In this document: positions 17,703-27,364 of the stretch, in pieces
How positions within the stretch are numbered: position 1 is the stretch's first letter
Layout of the letters: each line of letters starts with the position of its first letter
Virus record (IMG/VR): IMGVR_UViG_3300021138_000019
Coordinates: 1 to 64,000 of that record
Source: a virus
DNA: 64,000 nt
Direction: 5' to 3' (one strand)
Translations under genes and position numbers: made by a program
Notes under the pieces: generated by a model
Database searches by the model: none
Told to the model about the DNA's origin: nothing
What the model saw: only the letters and a program-made list of their open reading frames with translations

Positions 17703-18662
17703 ATGAGTGCGATTGGGGCAATGAGTGTTTCATCATTAGGTAATTCTAGTGCAGTAGCACCGAAACCACAACCATATGTTATCAATTATTTGATTGTGGG
17801 TGGAGGTGGTGGCGGTGGATCTTGTATGCGTACTGGTGGAGGTGGTGGAGGTGGTGGTGCAGTTTCAGGATCAACAACGGCAATAATATGTACCCCCTAT
17901 GCTATGAACGTGGGAGGTGGTGGTAGTGCAGGAGTTCTCACCGCCCGCTCTAGTGTTACACCTCATCCAGGTAGTCCAGGTGCTGGAAGTTCAACTCCAT
18001 TTGCATCAACTGGTGGAGGTGGCGGAGGCATAACCGGTCGTAATACTCCAACAATTCATAGTCCAAGTTGTGGCGGTGCAAGTGGTAACGGGTATCCTGG
18101 TGGTACTTCTGCATGTGCAGGAGGAGCCGGATGTAGAAGTTGTTATGGGGGCGGTGGAGGTGGTGGGGCCGGTGGAGCCGGAAGCTCACAATCATTTCCT
18201 CCTGGTCCTTCAAAAGGAGTTGGGTCTGGTGGAATAGGTTATACTTGGCCTATTAACGGTGGTACTTATGGTGGAGGTGGTGGTAGTGGTGGTGCATCAC
18301 CTATAAATTATCATACGTTTGGGGGTTGTGGAGGACCTGGTGGTGGCGGACGTGGAGCTTATTCCAGATGTAATCCAAATTCTGCATGTAGTTATGGTGC
18401 ATTGAATGGTGGAACAAACCTAGGCGGTGGAGGCGGTGGCGGTGGAGCAAATGGTAGTATACCACCATCAGGTTCACCGTCATGCAGTAGTCCTACTTTT
18501 AACAGATTGTCCGGTGCCAGTGGTGGTCCAGGAGTTATAATATTGAGTTATTGTAGTCCTGTACAAAGAGGTACTGGAGGTTGTGTGTCCTGCACCCCAT
18601 CACCGTCGGGTACAAAATGGTATCATGTTTTTAGATCAAGTGGCGTTTACCTAGCTCAATAA
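17703..18662 (+). CDS. Glycine-rich tail tip protein 1
   Basis: A 319-residue protein that starts with an ordinary ~25-residue segment, then a beta segment (YVINYLIVGGGGGGG) and a long series of polyglycine runs (GGGGGG up to 8) separated by variable loops, ending in GGPGVIILSY and a Cys-containing C-terminus. This matches the glycine-rich family of phage tail proteins. T-even gp38 adhesins use stacked polyglycine helices to present variable receptor-binding loops; a similar role is inferred. Paralogue of 23100-24260. About ten cysteines are unusual for a virion tip. Confidence 0.6.
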   Translation: MSAIGAMSVSSLGNSSAVAPKPQPYVINYLIVGGGGGGGSCMRTGGGGGGGGAVSGSTTAIICTPYAMNVGGGGSAGVLTARSSVTPHPGSPGAGSSTPFASTGGGGGGITGRNTPTIHSPSCGGASGNGYPGGTSACAGGAGCRSCYGGGGGGGAGGAGSSQSFPPGPSKGVGSGGIGYTWPINGGTYGGGGGSGGASPINYHTFGGCGGPGGGGRGAYSRCNPNSACSYGALNGGTNLGGGGGGGGANGSIPPSGSPSCSSPTFNRLSGASGGPGVIILSYCSPVQRGTGGCVSCTPSPSGTKWYHVFRSSGVYLAQ

Positions 18663-18665
18663 ATA
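18658..18665 (+). promoter_or_regulatory. T4-type late promoter candidate over stop codon
   Basis: AATAAATA contains the TAA stop (18660-18662) of the glycine-rich gene and lies 18 nt before the ATG at 18684. Confidence 0.5.
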
Positions 18666-18683
18666 TAAAAAAAGAGATAAACA

Positions 18684-19190
18684 ATGGCATTTCCAATAAA
18701 CCCAACAAACGGTCAACAAGCATCAATCAATGGTGTTTTGTTTATCTACAACTCATCTTTTAATGCTTGGAAAAAATCACAAAACGTTGCAAACATTTAT
18801 ACTGCAACACAGTTAACAAATTTTACAAGCATATTTGATTTCGATGATGTTTCATATTTGGCTGATGGTTTTACAAACACATTTCCATTAAGATGGAATA
18901 ATTCTGCCGTCACATGTAATTCACCCTTTACGATTTCTGTAACTGTTAATGGTGCGTTACAACCAGCTTTCGATTACAAATACGATACAGTATGGCTAGC
19001 AAATGTACTAACAGCATCTAAAGGTTACACAATTGATCTTTCAGGTAATCCAACAACAAACGGTTATCTTAAGTTTGCCGATTCAGTACCAGCAGATTCA
19101 CAAATTTTAGTGAGAACGGTTTTAGGTTCACCACAAACCTCAATAAAGACGTACCCATTTAAACCCCTTGATGTGGTTATGGGTTTTTAA
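18684..19190 (+). CDS. Modular tail protein (PTNGQ family)
   Basis: A 168-residue protein. Its first ~32 residues (FPINPTNGQQASINGVLFIYNSS) are the shared module of 12267 and 16923. The remainder (YLADGFTNTFPLRWN...TISVTVNGALQPAFDYKYD) is beta-rich and resembles segments of phage tail proteins that decorate fibres. No enzymatic motif. Likely virion protein next to the large structural protein at 19245. Confidence 0.5.
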   Translation: MAFPINPTNGQQASINGVLFIYNSSFNAWKKSQNVANIYTATQLTNFTSIFDFDDVSYLADGFTNTFPLRWNNSAVTCNSPFTISVTVNGALQPAFDYKYDTVWLANVLTASKGYTIDLSGNPTTNGYLKFADSVPADSQILVRTVLGSPQTSIKTYPFKPLDVVMGF

Positions 19191-19194
19191 GATA

Positions 19195-19202
19195 GATAAA
19201 TA
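19195..19202 (+). promoter_or_regulatory. T4-type late promoter candidate (GATAAATA)
   Basis: GATAAATA, 42 nt before the ATG at 19245, in the only clear gap between the two structural genes. Confidence 0.5.
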
Positions 19203-19244
19203 TATGATTGTTACCAAACATCCGAATAACTGGAGAAACTAATA

Positions 19245-22200
19245 ATGGCAAGAAAAGTCATCCTTGATACGTACTACACGTTCATACCATCATCTAGAAC
19301 GATTATTATACCACACGTTGTGCCCAAAGAACGTTTAGTTTTGATTACCGATTTGACAACAAATCAAGTTATCTTTAACTTTTCAGATCCCAATTTAACA
19401 ACAACTGCATATACTATCGGTCTTGACACAACTGGTACTTACCCTAATGCAACAGTTACCACTTTATCGTTAAGTTATAATACCACAGCATTATCTGCAA
19501 CAGATAAATTAAGTATTTTAGTTGATGAGTATAATGAATCATTTCAACCATCTGAAACTTTATTAGACCCTGTTAATAAGTTAAGAGTTTCAACACCACA
19601 ATCATTGATTGATACCGACTTTGAGTATTCAACTCAAGCGACTAAGTGGGAATCTCTTGCACGTATCAATATGAGACCATTCTCATACTATACAGTTTCA
19701 ACTGGTAACTTAAATATCATTGATATTCAAGCAGTTAACGGTCTAAGAACATACACAGCAAATACAACAGGTACTACACCACCTGCAGTTGGTACGCCAA
19801 TTACAATTTTAGATTCTTTGACTCCTGGTGCAGATGGTAACTATATTGTTGATGCAAACAATAACTTAACAAATACTAACGCATTAGGTGCCGCAAATAC
19901 ATTTAGTTATACTGGCAAATATTACTATACTGGTACCTCAGGTTCAGTTTATAATCAAAACGTAACTATTGGTTTCCAAGGTTATGCGTTTACAAACTCG
20001 TCAATTACAATTGCAAGTATGACCACATCTGGACAAAACGTATTTGTAACAACAGCTAACGTTCACGGTTTCATGGTTGGTAATGAGATTGCAGTTACTG
20101 GTGTAACAGGAACAAATGCACCTAACGGTTCATGGCAAGTATCAACAATCATTAACCCCACCAACTTTGTTTATTTGTGTAATGCATCTTCTATACCTTC
20201 AGGTACAATGACTGTTACAAGTGCAAACTTATATGCAAGACCTGTAGGAACACTTGTACATCGCTCATTTGACGGTGGTATTAGATTTTCTACAAACTCA
20301 GGTTCACACAATCAACAGTTTATTCGTCAGACACGTAAGTATTTCCGTTATCAATCTGGTAAGGGTATTCAATTGTCTACTGGTACAACATTGATGCCTC
20401 AGTTTAACTTAGATGGTATTACATCTACTGGTACAACAGTTACTGTAACAACAAAAGACCCACATAATATCGGTGCTCAAATTGGTGTTCAAATTAATGG
20501 TTGTAATGAAACTGCTTATAATGGTAACTTTACTGTTACAGGTGTTATTAATCCATATCAATTCACATATACAGCAAACTCAACACCATCAAATTCTCCC
20601 GCATCTGGTAACTACGTAGCATCGGCAACAACATGGTCTGGTGCATCAAATCGTATTGGTATTTTTGATGACCAAAACGGTATGTTCTTTGAATATGATG
20701 GACAAACATTGTATGCAGTAAGAAGAAATGCGGTTTATCAAATTTCAGGTAATACTTGGATTAACGTTGGTTCTAATACATTAAATGGTAATAACACAAT
20801 CTTTACTAAGCAGTTACAACCTAACGACTTTGTTGTTATTAAAGGTATGCCATATCGTGTACACAATATTCAAACAGACTCTGTTTTAACAGTAGTTCCA
20901 AATATACGTGGTACTCAAAACGTCACTAACGCTATCGTAAGTAAAATTCAAGATGTTCGAACACCAACATCTCAATTTAATATTGATAGGCTAGATGGTA
21001 CAGGCCCTTCAGGTTATAAAATTGACTTGACGAAAGACCAAATGTTCTATATCGATTACTCATGGTACGGTGCTGGTTTCCAACGTTGGGGTGTTCGTGG
21101 ACCTGACGGTAACGTAATCTATGCACATAAAGTAATTAATAATAACGTTAACTATCTTGCTTATATGCGTTCAGGTAACTTGCCTGGTCGTTATGAGACT
21201 AATTCATTCTCCAAAACTACCACTTTAGTTGCTAACGTTGCCGCTACAGATTCTGTAATTACAATGGCTAACGTTGCAAACTGGCCAAATACCGGTATTG
21301 CAGTATTGAGAAATAATGCTAACACAGAATACTTTGTATATACTGGTGTTACAACACTTTCAAATGGTGCTTTACAGTTAACTGGTGCTCAACGTGGTGC
21401 CGCATATCAAACTGGTAATACTGGTAACACATTATATGTTACAACAACGGCAGGTAATACAATCGTTACTATACCTGCAAGTAACAGCACATATGGTTTA
21501 TCAAATGGTATGTACGTATTTGGTAACAATATTGCACCGCAAACATTTATTCAAAACATTGTTGCTAACACATATATGATATTGAATCAAGCACCAACAG
21601 GTACTGGTTCTTCTCAAGTTATTATACCACCATTAGCAAATATTGCTCAAACAATTAACGTATTGACTGTGACTGGTGCCAACTCATTGACCTATACAGG
21701 TAATAATCAAGGAGCCGCAGTACCAACAGCAGTCGAATTACATACTCCACAATACGGACCTGAGATTAACCATTGGGGTACATCAGCTATTATGGATGGT
21801 GGTTTTACACCAGATAAGTCGTTCATTTTCTCAAAGGGTATGCAAACACCTTTAACAATTTATCCAGCCGGTGGTACCGCAAATTCTATGGCACTTTGGA
21901 GTTTCCGTGTTGCACCTTCTGCATCTAACGGTATACCAGCTTCTGCTTTAGGTGTTCGTGAGATTGTTAATCGTATGCAACAGTTACCATTTGAACTTGA
22001 TGCGTACTCTAACGGTGCCTGTTTGATGACTCTTGTATTGAATGGTTCAGTTTCAAATACAACCGCACAATGGCTTAACGTTGGTGGTTCAAGTCTATCT
22101 CAATATGTTTTCCACGCACAGAATACAACAGTAAGTGGGGGTGAAACAGTTTTCGGATTCTTCTTGAATAATAACTTGGGTACATTTGGTTCAACTCAGA

Positions 22201-22379
22201 ACGACTTGACTCAATTGCTTTCACTTGGTACAAGTATTCAATCTGGTGGTGTTTCAAATACTGGTGTTGGTATCTACCCTGATGGTCCTGACGTTTTAAC
22301 ACTTGTTGCAACTAACGTATCAACAGCCAATATTGCAAGTATTTTAGCTCGTTATTCATGGACTGAAGCTCAAGCATAA
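19245..22379 (+). CDS. Large virion structural protein (baseplate/fibre hub type)
   Basis: A 1044-residue protein that I recognise as a conserved large structural protein of cyanophage-like myoviruses (MARKVILDTYYTFIPSSRTI start; FQRWGVRGPDGNVIYAHKV near residue 615). It is beta-rich, with an Ig-like repeated segment (SGQNVFVTTANVHGFMVGNEIAVTGV and a second GTTVTVTTKDPHNIG copy). In these phages it is tentatively linked to the baseplate or a baseplate-proximal fibre. Its codon use and lack of low-complexity repeats set it apart from the flanking adhesins. Exact T4 equivalent is uncertain. Confidence 0.6.
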   Translation: MARKVILDTYYTFIPSSRTIIIPHVVPKERLVLITDLTTNQVIFNFSDPNLTTTAYTIGLDTTGTYPNATVTTLSLSYNTTALSATDKLSILVDEYNESFQPSETLLDPVNKLRVSTPQSLIDTDFEYSTQATKWESLARINMRPFSYYTVSTGNLNIIDIQAVNGLRTYTANTTGTTPPAVGTPITILDSLTPGADGNYIVDANNNLTNTNALGAANTFSYTGKYYYTGTSGSVYNQNVTIGFQGYAFTNSSITIASMTTSGQNVFVTTANVHGFMVGNEIAVTGVTGTNAPNGSWQVSTIINPTNFVYLCNASSIPSGTMTVTSANLYARPVGTLVHRSFDGGIRFSTNSGSHNQQFIRQTRKYFRYQSGKGIQLSTGTTLMPQFNLDGITSTGTTVTVTTKDPHNIGAQIGVQINGCNETAYNGNFTVTGVINPYQFTYTANSTPSNSPASGNYVASATTWSGASNRIGIFDDQNGMFFEYDGQTLYAVRRNAVYQISGNTWINVGSNTLNGNNTIFTKQLQPNDFVVIKGMPYRVHNIQTDSVLTVVPNIRGTQNVTNAIVSKIQDVRTPTSQFNIDRLDGTGPSGYKIDLTKDQMFYIDYSWYGAGFQRWGVRGPDGNVIYAHKVINNNVNYLAYMRSGNLPGRYETNSFSKTTTLVANVAATDSVITMANVANWPNTGIAVLRNNANTEYFVYTGVTTLSNGALQLTGAQRGAAYQTGNTGNTLYVTTTAGNTIVTIPASNSTYGLSNGMYVFGNNIAPQTFIQNIVANTYMILNQAPTGTGSSQVIIPPLANIAQTINVLTVTGANSLTYTGNNQGAAVPTAVELHTPQYGPEINHWGTSAIMDGGFTPDKSFIFSKGMQTPLTIYPAGGTANSMALWSFRVAPSASNGIPASALGVREIVNRMQQLPFELDAYSNGACLMTLVLNGSVSNTTAQWLNVGGSSLSQYVFHAQNTTVSGGETVFGFFLNNNLGTFGSTQNDLTQLLSLGTSIQSGGVSNTGVGIYPDGPDVLTLVATNVSTANIASILARYSWTEAQA

Positions 22380-22388
22380 AGGAAAATA

Positions 22389-22748
22389 ATGCAAACACAA
22401 GCAAAACTTCAGGTTCTGCCTGTTGTTTCTGATATTGGTAATTTTAATTTTGCAGTAGTGCCATCAGCAGTTGTTGGTGGTGTTACTAGCAATAAGTATG
22501 CGGCTACTTCATTGACATTTAATCCTTCGACTAATGTAATAACAATGAATACATTATCAGTTCTTTCTGAGAACGTGATTACATCAAATATAAATTTTTT
22601 ATCAGTAATTTCTGAGAACGTGGTTACATCAAATATAAATTTTTTAACATCCGGATCTGTTAATGTTGCGTATTCGGGTAACATTTTTGTTGGAACAACA
22701 AGAGTTGAGTCTCAAGTACCGCACCCATTTTTACTATCGTTTTTGTAG
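22389..22748 (+). CDS. Small hypothetical structural protein with internal duplication
   Basis: A 119-residue protein with a tandem 15-residue duplication (SENVITSNINFLSVI, 45-bp DNA period at 22566 and 22611). The segment YAATSLTFNPSTNVITMNTL is typical of phage fibre domains that precede a chaperone or tip region. AAGGAAA lies just before the ATG. Part of the second accessory cassette. Function unknown. Confidence 0.5.
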   Translation: MQTQAKLQVLPVVSDIGNFNFAVVPSAVVGGVTSNKYAATSLTFNPSTNVITMNTLSVLSENVITSNINFLSVISENVVTSNINFLTSGSVNVAYSGNIFVGTTRVESQVPHPFLLSFL

Positions 22749-22757
22749 GAACAAAAT

Positions 22758-23084
22758 ATGGCATTATCATATAGAGTATTAGGACAAGCCAATCCTGGTG
22801 CCGCTAATACAACTTTATACACCGTAAAGACCGGTGCTAATTGTATTATTTCTTCTATTCTCGTTTGTAATCAAGGTGCGGCTGGCGCAACATATCAAAT
22901 TGGAGTTGTGCCTAACGGTCAAACATTAGGTGCAAATAATTGGATTGCTTATAACTCATTAGTTCCGACTGTAGATACAATGACTCTTACTCCTGGTATT
23001 ACATTGGGGGCAAACGATGCTATCGTTGTGCAAGCAAATACTACATCAGTTGTATTTTCAGTTTTTGGATGTGAACTTTCATAA
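22758..23084 (+). CDS. Small tail accessory protein (paralogue of 7616-7945)
   Basis: A 108-residue protein with the pattern YRVLGQANP...CIISSILVCN...WIAYNSLVP...FGCELS, colinear with the 109-residue product at 7616. It again precedes a gene whose product begins with a KRLS motif. Likely virion protein. Confidence 0.55.
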   Translation: MALSYRVLGQANPGAANTTLYTVKTGANCIISSILVCNQGAAGATYQIGVVPNGQTLGANNWIAYNSLVPTVDTMTLTPGITLGANDAIVVQANTTSVVFSVFGCELS

Positions 23085-23099
23085 CAAAGGCGCATTGTT

Positions 23100-24260
23100 G
23101 TGGCAGTCATTAAAACGAAAAGATTAAGTACAAAAAATGTTGCTAATTTATCTAATTTAAATAATAGCAGGATTTCTCTTGCCTGTATAAATAAAAAATC
23201 TACTTCATATACTGGCTCTGGTGTAAAAGTTGCAGTACCTTACACAATAAATTATGTCGTAGTTGCAGGTGGCGGTGCCGGTGGTGGAGGTAATGAAGGT
23301 GGTGGTGGTGGGGCCGGCGGAGTTTTGCAAGGTACGTTACCCAATGTAGCACCAGGAACCACATATCCTATTAGCGTTGGTGGTGGAGGTTCTGGTGGAA
23401 GTCCAGGATATGCAACATTTCCTTCACCTGTTACTGCGACAACTTATCAAGCGGCCAGGGGTTCTTCAGGGTCCCCTTCATCATTCGGACCAGTAACTGC
23501 AACAGGTGGTGGTGCGGGCGGTTCAGGAGCACCATCGAGTGGCCTTTTGGCGATACCCTGTGCAGTAGGCACTCCAGGCGGTTCTGGAGGAGGTAACGCA
23601 TATAATAACACATCAACTTTAGTCGGATTACATTCAACAGGTACTCCAGGACAAGGAAACAGCGGAGGACAACCAAGACCGAGTCCTACGTCTCCTAACC
23701 CTACTATTGCGGCTGGAAGTGGTGGTGGTGGCGCCGGATCCGCTGGCGGTTCTGGTTTATGTACAGGACCCAAATGCAATCAACTGAACTCCGGTAGTGG
23801 TGGTTCAGGAATAACAACATCGGCAACAGGCATTCCAAGTATTACTGTTGGTGGAGGTGGAGGTGCTGGATCAATGCAAATTAACGCACCTACAGCGGCA
23901 GGAAGTGTAGCTGGATCTGGTGGATCCGGTGGCGGAGGACCTGGTAAAAGTCCATTATTACCTGGAACAGGTGCCTTAACAGCTCCACAAGCTCCTTTAT
24001 TTTCTGGTAGAGGAACTGCAGGAACTCCTGGTACTGGCGGCGGTGGTGGTGGGGGTTTATATGGAAATTCAGCACCGACTAACCCGCCAGGAACTTTACT
24101 TGGAGTTATTGCTGGTGGTTCAGGAGGTCCTGGTGTGGTGTATGTTTCAGCTTTGACTGCATATTCATCATGTGCAGTAGTTTGCGGTTACGCATGTAAA
24201 GGGACTAATGGTTGCTACACATGGTGGAAGTTTACTGGCTCTGGTTCATTTAAGGCCTAG
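23100..24260 (+). CDS. Glycine-rich tail tip protein 2
   Basis: A 386-residue protein beginning at GTG (23100), 9 nt after an AAAGG site. The N-terminus (MAVIKTKRLSTKNVAN) resembles that of the giant lectin protein at 7945 (MGIKRLS), so an attachment module seems to be shared by different receptor-binding tips. The body from ~55 on (YTINYVVVAGGGAGGGG) consists of polyglycine runs with variable loops, as in 17703-18662, ending in GGPGVVYVSAL and a four-Cys tail. Inferred receptor-binding tip. Confidence 0.6.
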   Translation: MAVIKTKRLSTKNVANLSNLNNSRISLACINKKSTSYTGSGVKVAVPYTINYVVVAGGGAGGGGNEGGGGGAGGVLQGTLPNVAPGTTYPISVGGGGSGGSPGYATFPSPVTATTYQAARGSSGSPSSFGPVTATGGGAGGSGAPSSGLLAIPCAVGTPGGSGGGNAYNNTSTLVGLHSTGTPGQGNSGGQPRPSPTSPNPTIAAGSGGGGAGSAGGSGLCTGPKCNQLNSGSGGSGITTSATGIPSITVGGGGGAGSMQINAPTAAGSVAGSGGSGGGGPGKSPLLPGTGALTAPQAPLFSGRGTAGTPGTGGGGGGGLYGNSAPTNPPGTLLGVIAGGSGGPGVVYVSALTAYSSCAVVCGYACKGTNGCYTWWKFTGSGSFKA

Positions 24261-24275
24261 AGTTAATATAGTTTA

Positions 24276-24283
24276 ACTAAATA
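24276..24283 (+). promoter_or_regulatory. Late promoter candidate for neck operon (ACTAAATA)
   Basis: ACTAAATA lies 21 nt upstream of the gp13 ATG (24305). It is a weaker match to TATAAATA. The same octamer recurs at 62173 upstream of the HNH gene. Confidence 0.35.
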
Positions 24284-24304
24284 CCACATAAGGAGATTTA
24301 GTAA

Positions 24305-25075
24305 ATGGCAATACAAAGCAGAACAGATTTCACCAACTATTGTTTACGTAGGTTAGGTGCTCCTGTGCTTGAAATTAACGTTGATCATGATCAAGTTCAA
24401 GATCGTATTGATGATGCTCTTCAATATTGGCAAGACTATCATTATGACGGTATTCAAAAATGTTATTGGGTTAAAACAATTACCGATACAGACGTAACGA
24501 ATCAATACTTGGATGCATCAACAGCAGTAGATTCGAATAATAATCCAATTCAAATTATTGGTATTTCAAGAATTTTTCCATATAATGATTCTCAGGCAAA
24601 TGTCAATATGTTTGATCTAAGATATCAATTGCGGTTAAATGAATTATATGATTTTACATCCGCATCATACGTTAATTTTACACTAACACAACAACACTTA
24701 CGATCACTAGAACTTATGTTTACTGGTGAAGTACCAATTCGGTTCAATAGACATATGCAACGACTTTATATTGATCAAGCATGGGGACAACAAGAATGCC
24801 CTTCTGGTTCCGTAGTGATTGCCGAATGTTATGCAATTATTGATCCGGATACATATAATCTTGTTTGGGATGACCGTTGGCTAAAATTATATGCAACCGC
24901 ACTAATCAAACAGCAATGGGGTAGAAATCTTTCAAAATTTTCAGGTCTTCAATTGCCAGGCGGTGTAAAATTGGATGGTCAAAAAATGGATGATGATGCG
25001 GCTGCTGAGATAAAATATCTACAAGAACAAATGCAAAATGAATATGGCGCTCCTCTTGAATGGTTTATGAATTAA
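24305..25075 (+). CDS. 13: Neck protein gp13
   Basis: A 256-residue homologue of T4 gp13 (309 aa), a neck protein joining the DNA-filled head to the tail. The diagnostic N-terminus TDFTNYCLRRLGAPVLEINV and the RIDDALQYWQDYHYDG segment match the cyanophage gp13 family. It opens the canonical neck-terminase-tail order (13-14-15-16-17-18-19-20) and is preceded by AAGGAG. Late expression is expected from the upstream octamer. Confidence 0.85.
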   Translation: MAIQSRTDFTNYCLRRLGAPVLEINVDHDQVQDRIDDALQYWQDYHYDGIQKCYWVKTITDTDVTNQYLDASTAVDSNNNPIQIIGISRIFPYNDSQANVNMFDLRYQLRLNELYDFTSASYVNFTLTQQHLRSLELMFTGEVPIRFNRHMQRLYIDQAWGQQECPSGSVVIAECYAIIDPDTYNLVWDDRWLKLYATALIKQQWGRNLSKFSGLQLPGGVKLDGQKMDDDAAAEIKYLQEQMQNEYGAPLEWFMN

Positions 25076-25076
25076 T

Positions 25077-25964
25077 ATGGCAGTTAATCATTACTTCAAT
25101 AATTACGGAAGTCTATCTGAACAAAGAATCATTGAAGATTTAATTGTTGAATCCGTTAAGGTAATGGGCTTTGATGCTCAATATTTACCTAATGATAACA
25201 ATCAAGCAAGAGATTTGTTATACGGTGAAGATCCAGTAAAACAATTTACATCCGCATTTACGGTTGAGATGTTTCTACAAAACTCGACAGAATATGGCGG
25301 TGAACGTGAATTCTTTTCTAAATTTGGTCTAGAAATTAAAAACAATGTTACTGTGTTACTTTCAAGACGTTCATTCAATGAAAGAGTGCCACAAAATTCA
25401 TATCAAAGGCCAAGAGAAGGAGATTTAGTTTATATACCATTTTTAAACGGTACCGGTGAACTTTATGAAATTAAATTCGTTAACCAGACTAAAGACTTTT
25501 TTATGTTGGGTAGAAAATATCCTTATTTCTATGAGCTTGAAATGGAGAAATTTAAATACTCACAAGAAGTTTTACAAACTGGTGCGCCAGATGTGGATTC
25601 TATTGTTGCACAATCGGGATACACAATTGATCTTGACGTTAATGTTGCAACGGGTAACGGAATATTTTCACATCAAGAAATTGTATTTCAATCTAATGAT
25701 GCAACATTGGCTAATGCCTACGCTTATGGTACAGTACAAGAATGGATACCGAGTGTTGGAATTTTGACCGTGAGTAATATTTTTGGTACTTTTGTTGATG
25801 GTGCAAACATTGAAGGCCTCACAAGTAATGCAAGTTATTCACTAACAACATATAATGACAAACAAAATAATACTGAGACTGAAGTTTACGACAATGAATT
25901 AATATTAGATAAAGCAAACACAATCATTGATTTCTCAGAATCAAATCCTTTTGGATCAATATAA
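25077..25964 (+). CDS. 14: Neck protein gp14
   Basis: A 295-residue homologue of T4 gp14 (256 aa), the second neck component and whisker attachment site. The segment FNNYGSLSEQRIIEDLIVESVKVMG and the central EFFSKFGLEIKNN / GDLVYIPF region are typical. It begins 1 nt after gp13 stops and ends directly against the gp15 ATG, so the three genes are likely co-translated. Confidence 0.85.
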   Translation: MAVNHYFNNYGSLSEQRIIEDLIVESVKVMGFDAQYLPNDNNQARDLLYGEDPVKQFTSAFTVEMFLQNSTEYGGEREFFSKFGLEIKNNVTVLLSRRSFNERVPQNSYQRPREGDLVYIPFLNGTGELYEIKFVNQTKDFFMLGRKYPYFYELEMEKFKYSQEVLQTGAPDVDSIVAQSGYTIDLDVNVATGNGIFSHQEIVFQSNDATLANAYAYGTVQEWIPSVGILTVSNIFGTFVDGANIEGLTSNASYSLTTYNDKQNNTETEVYDNELILDKANTIIDFSESNPFGSI

Positions 25965-26942
25965 ATGGCTAATGTATTTTATAACAGAGTGATTAGAAAA
26001 CTTGTTGTCGGATTCGGCAATTTGTTCAATAATATAACTCTTGTTCGTTATAATCCCGATGAAACCGAAGCGCAACGTATGTTGGTTCCGATTGCGTATG
26101 CACAGAAAGAAATATACGTTCAACGTCTTGAAGGTGACCCGAATTTAGATAAAAAAGTTCAAATGACTTTACCGAGAATGTCATTTGAGATGACCGGTTT
26201 TAAATACGACGCTAGTAGAAAACAAAATACAAATATTAAAAACTTTGCCAGCAACGGTACTGGTTTGGCAACTCAATATAATCCTGTACCTTACGACTTT
26301 GATTTTGCTTTAAATATCTATGTTAGGAATATTGAAGACGGAACTCAAATAATTGAACATATTTTACCGTTTTTCACACCAGATTATACAATAAAACTCA
26401 ACTTGATTCCAGAAATGGGTATCTCCAAAGAAATACCAGTTATTTTAAATTCGACAGATCAAGAAATAGTATATGAAGGTAATAGAGATGCGGATCCAAG
26501 AATGGTTATTTGGACTCTTAATTTCACCGTTAAAGGGTTTATATATGGTGCGGTTTCGACTTCCGGTGTGATTAAAACGTCAATTACAAATATCTTAAGT
26601 GATGTTACTAGTGGTGATGTTCAATTTAATATGTCAAACTCTGGTGTTGGCTATTATAAAACAGGTGAGATGTTGTATCAAGGTTATTCTTTAAATACTG
26701 CTACAGCAACTGCGGTAGTAGTTAATTGGTCAAACACAACTCATATACTTACTGCAACAAATGTTTCTGGTAATTTTATTTCAAATGAACCTATTATTGG
26801 TGCAGTAACAAATTCATCATATAATTTTACTTCTTTTGTTTTGACTCCTCATACTTATGCACAAATTGTTACAAATCCTTCACCTAATACTGCTACTGCA
26901 AATTCTGCATACACATATAATACTGTTATAACTGAATCTTAA
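25965..26942 (+). CDS. 15: Tail sheath stabilizer / tail completion protein gp15
   Basis: A 325-residue homologue of T4 gp15 (272 aa), the hexameric ring capping the tail and docking it to the neck. Signature segments are FNNITLVRYNPDETEAQ and PRMSFEMTGFKYDASRK, with the PYDFDFALNIYVRN beta core. The ~60 C-terminal residues (TNSSYNFTSFVLTP...) are an extension relative to T4. Adjacent to gp14 with no gap. Confidence 0.85.
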   Translation: MANVFYNRVIRKLVVGFGNLFNNITLVRYNPDETEAQRMLVPIAYAQKEIYVQRLEGDPNLDKKVQMTLPRMSFEMTGFKYDASRKQNTNIKNFASNGTGLATQYNPVPYDFDFALNIYVRNIEDGTQIIEHILPFFTPDYTIKLNLIPEMGISKEIPVILNSTDQEIVYEGNRDADPRMVIWTLNFTVKGFIYGAVSTSGVIKTSITNILSDVTSGDVQFNMSNSGVGYYKTGEMLYQGYSLNTATATAVVVNWSNTTHILTATNVSGNFISNEPIIGAVTNSSYNFTSFVLTPHTYAQIVTNPSPNTATANSAYTYNTVITES

Positions 26943-26950
26943 ATATAAAA

Positions 26951-27364
26951 ATGAATAAACTTGATAAAAATATGGAACAAATTTTTGACATTGAAACTAA
27001 AAAAACAGAGGTTGCATTAGTTGAAAAACCTACTCCGGCCAATGTGAATGAATTTCTTCAAAATGACTTGGAAGATGCTTATCAACAGTCAAAAGAAAAT
27101 CTACAAGATATTATTGAGCAAGGAAAAGATGCGATGGAAGAAATTCTAAACATTGCTAAAAATAGTCAACATCCTAGAGCATTTGAAGTATATGGTACTT
27201 TACTAAAAAATATGACTGAGGCAAATGATAGGCTTCTTAAAATTCAAAAGGAAATGAGAGAAATTAGTGAAACAAAAAACAATACATCTCAAACAAGTAT
27301 TAGTAATGCTATTTTTGTAGGTTCAACTTCAGAACTCAATAAGCTACTTAAAGGTAAGCTATGA
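26951..27364 (+). CDS. 16: Terminase small subunit gp16
   Basis: A 137-residue homologue of T4 gp16 (164 aa), which recognises concatemeric DNA and stimulates gp17. The core DLEDAYQQSKENLQDIIEQGKDAMEEILNIAK and HPRAFEVYGTLLKNMTEAN regions are typical. The ATG at 26951 has no good ribosome-binding site; an internal ATG at 26972 is an alternative. The last 4 bases overlap the gp17 start (ATGA). Confidence 0.85.
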   Translation: MNKLDKNMEQIFDIETKKTEVALVEKPTPANVNEFLQNDLEDAYQQSKENLQDIIEQGKDAMEEILNIAKNSQHPRAFEVYGTLLKNMTEANDRLLKIQKEMREISETKNNTSQTSISNAIFVGSTSELNKLLKGKL

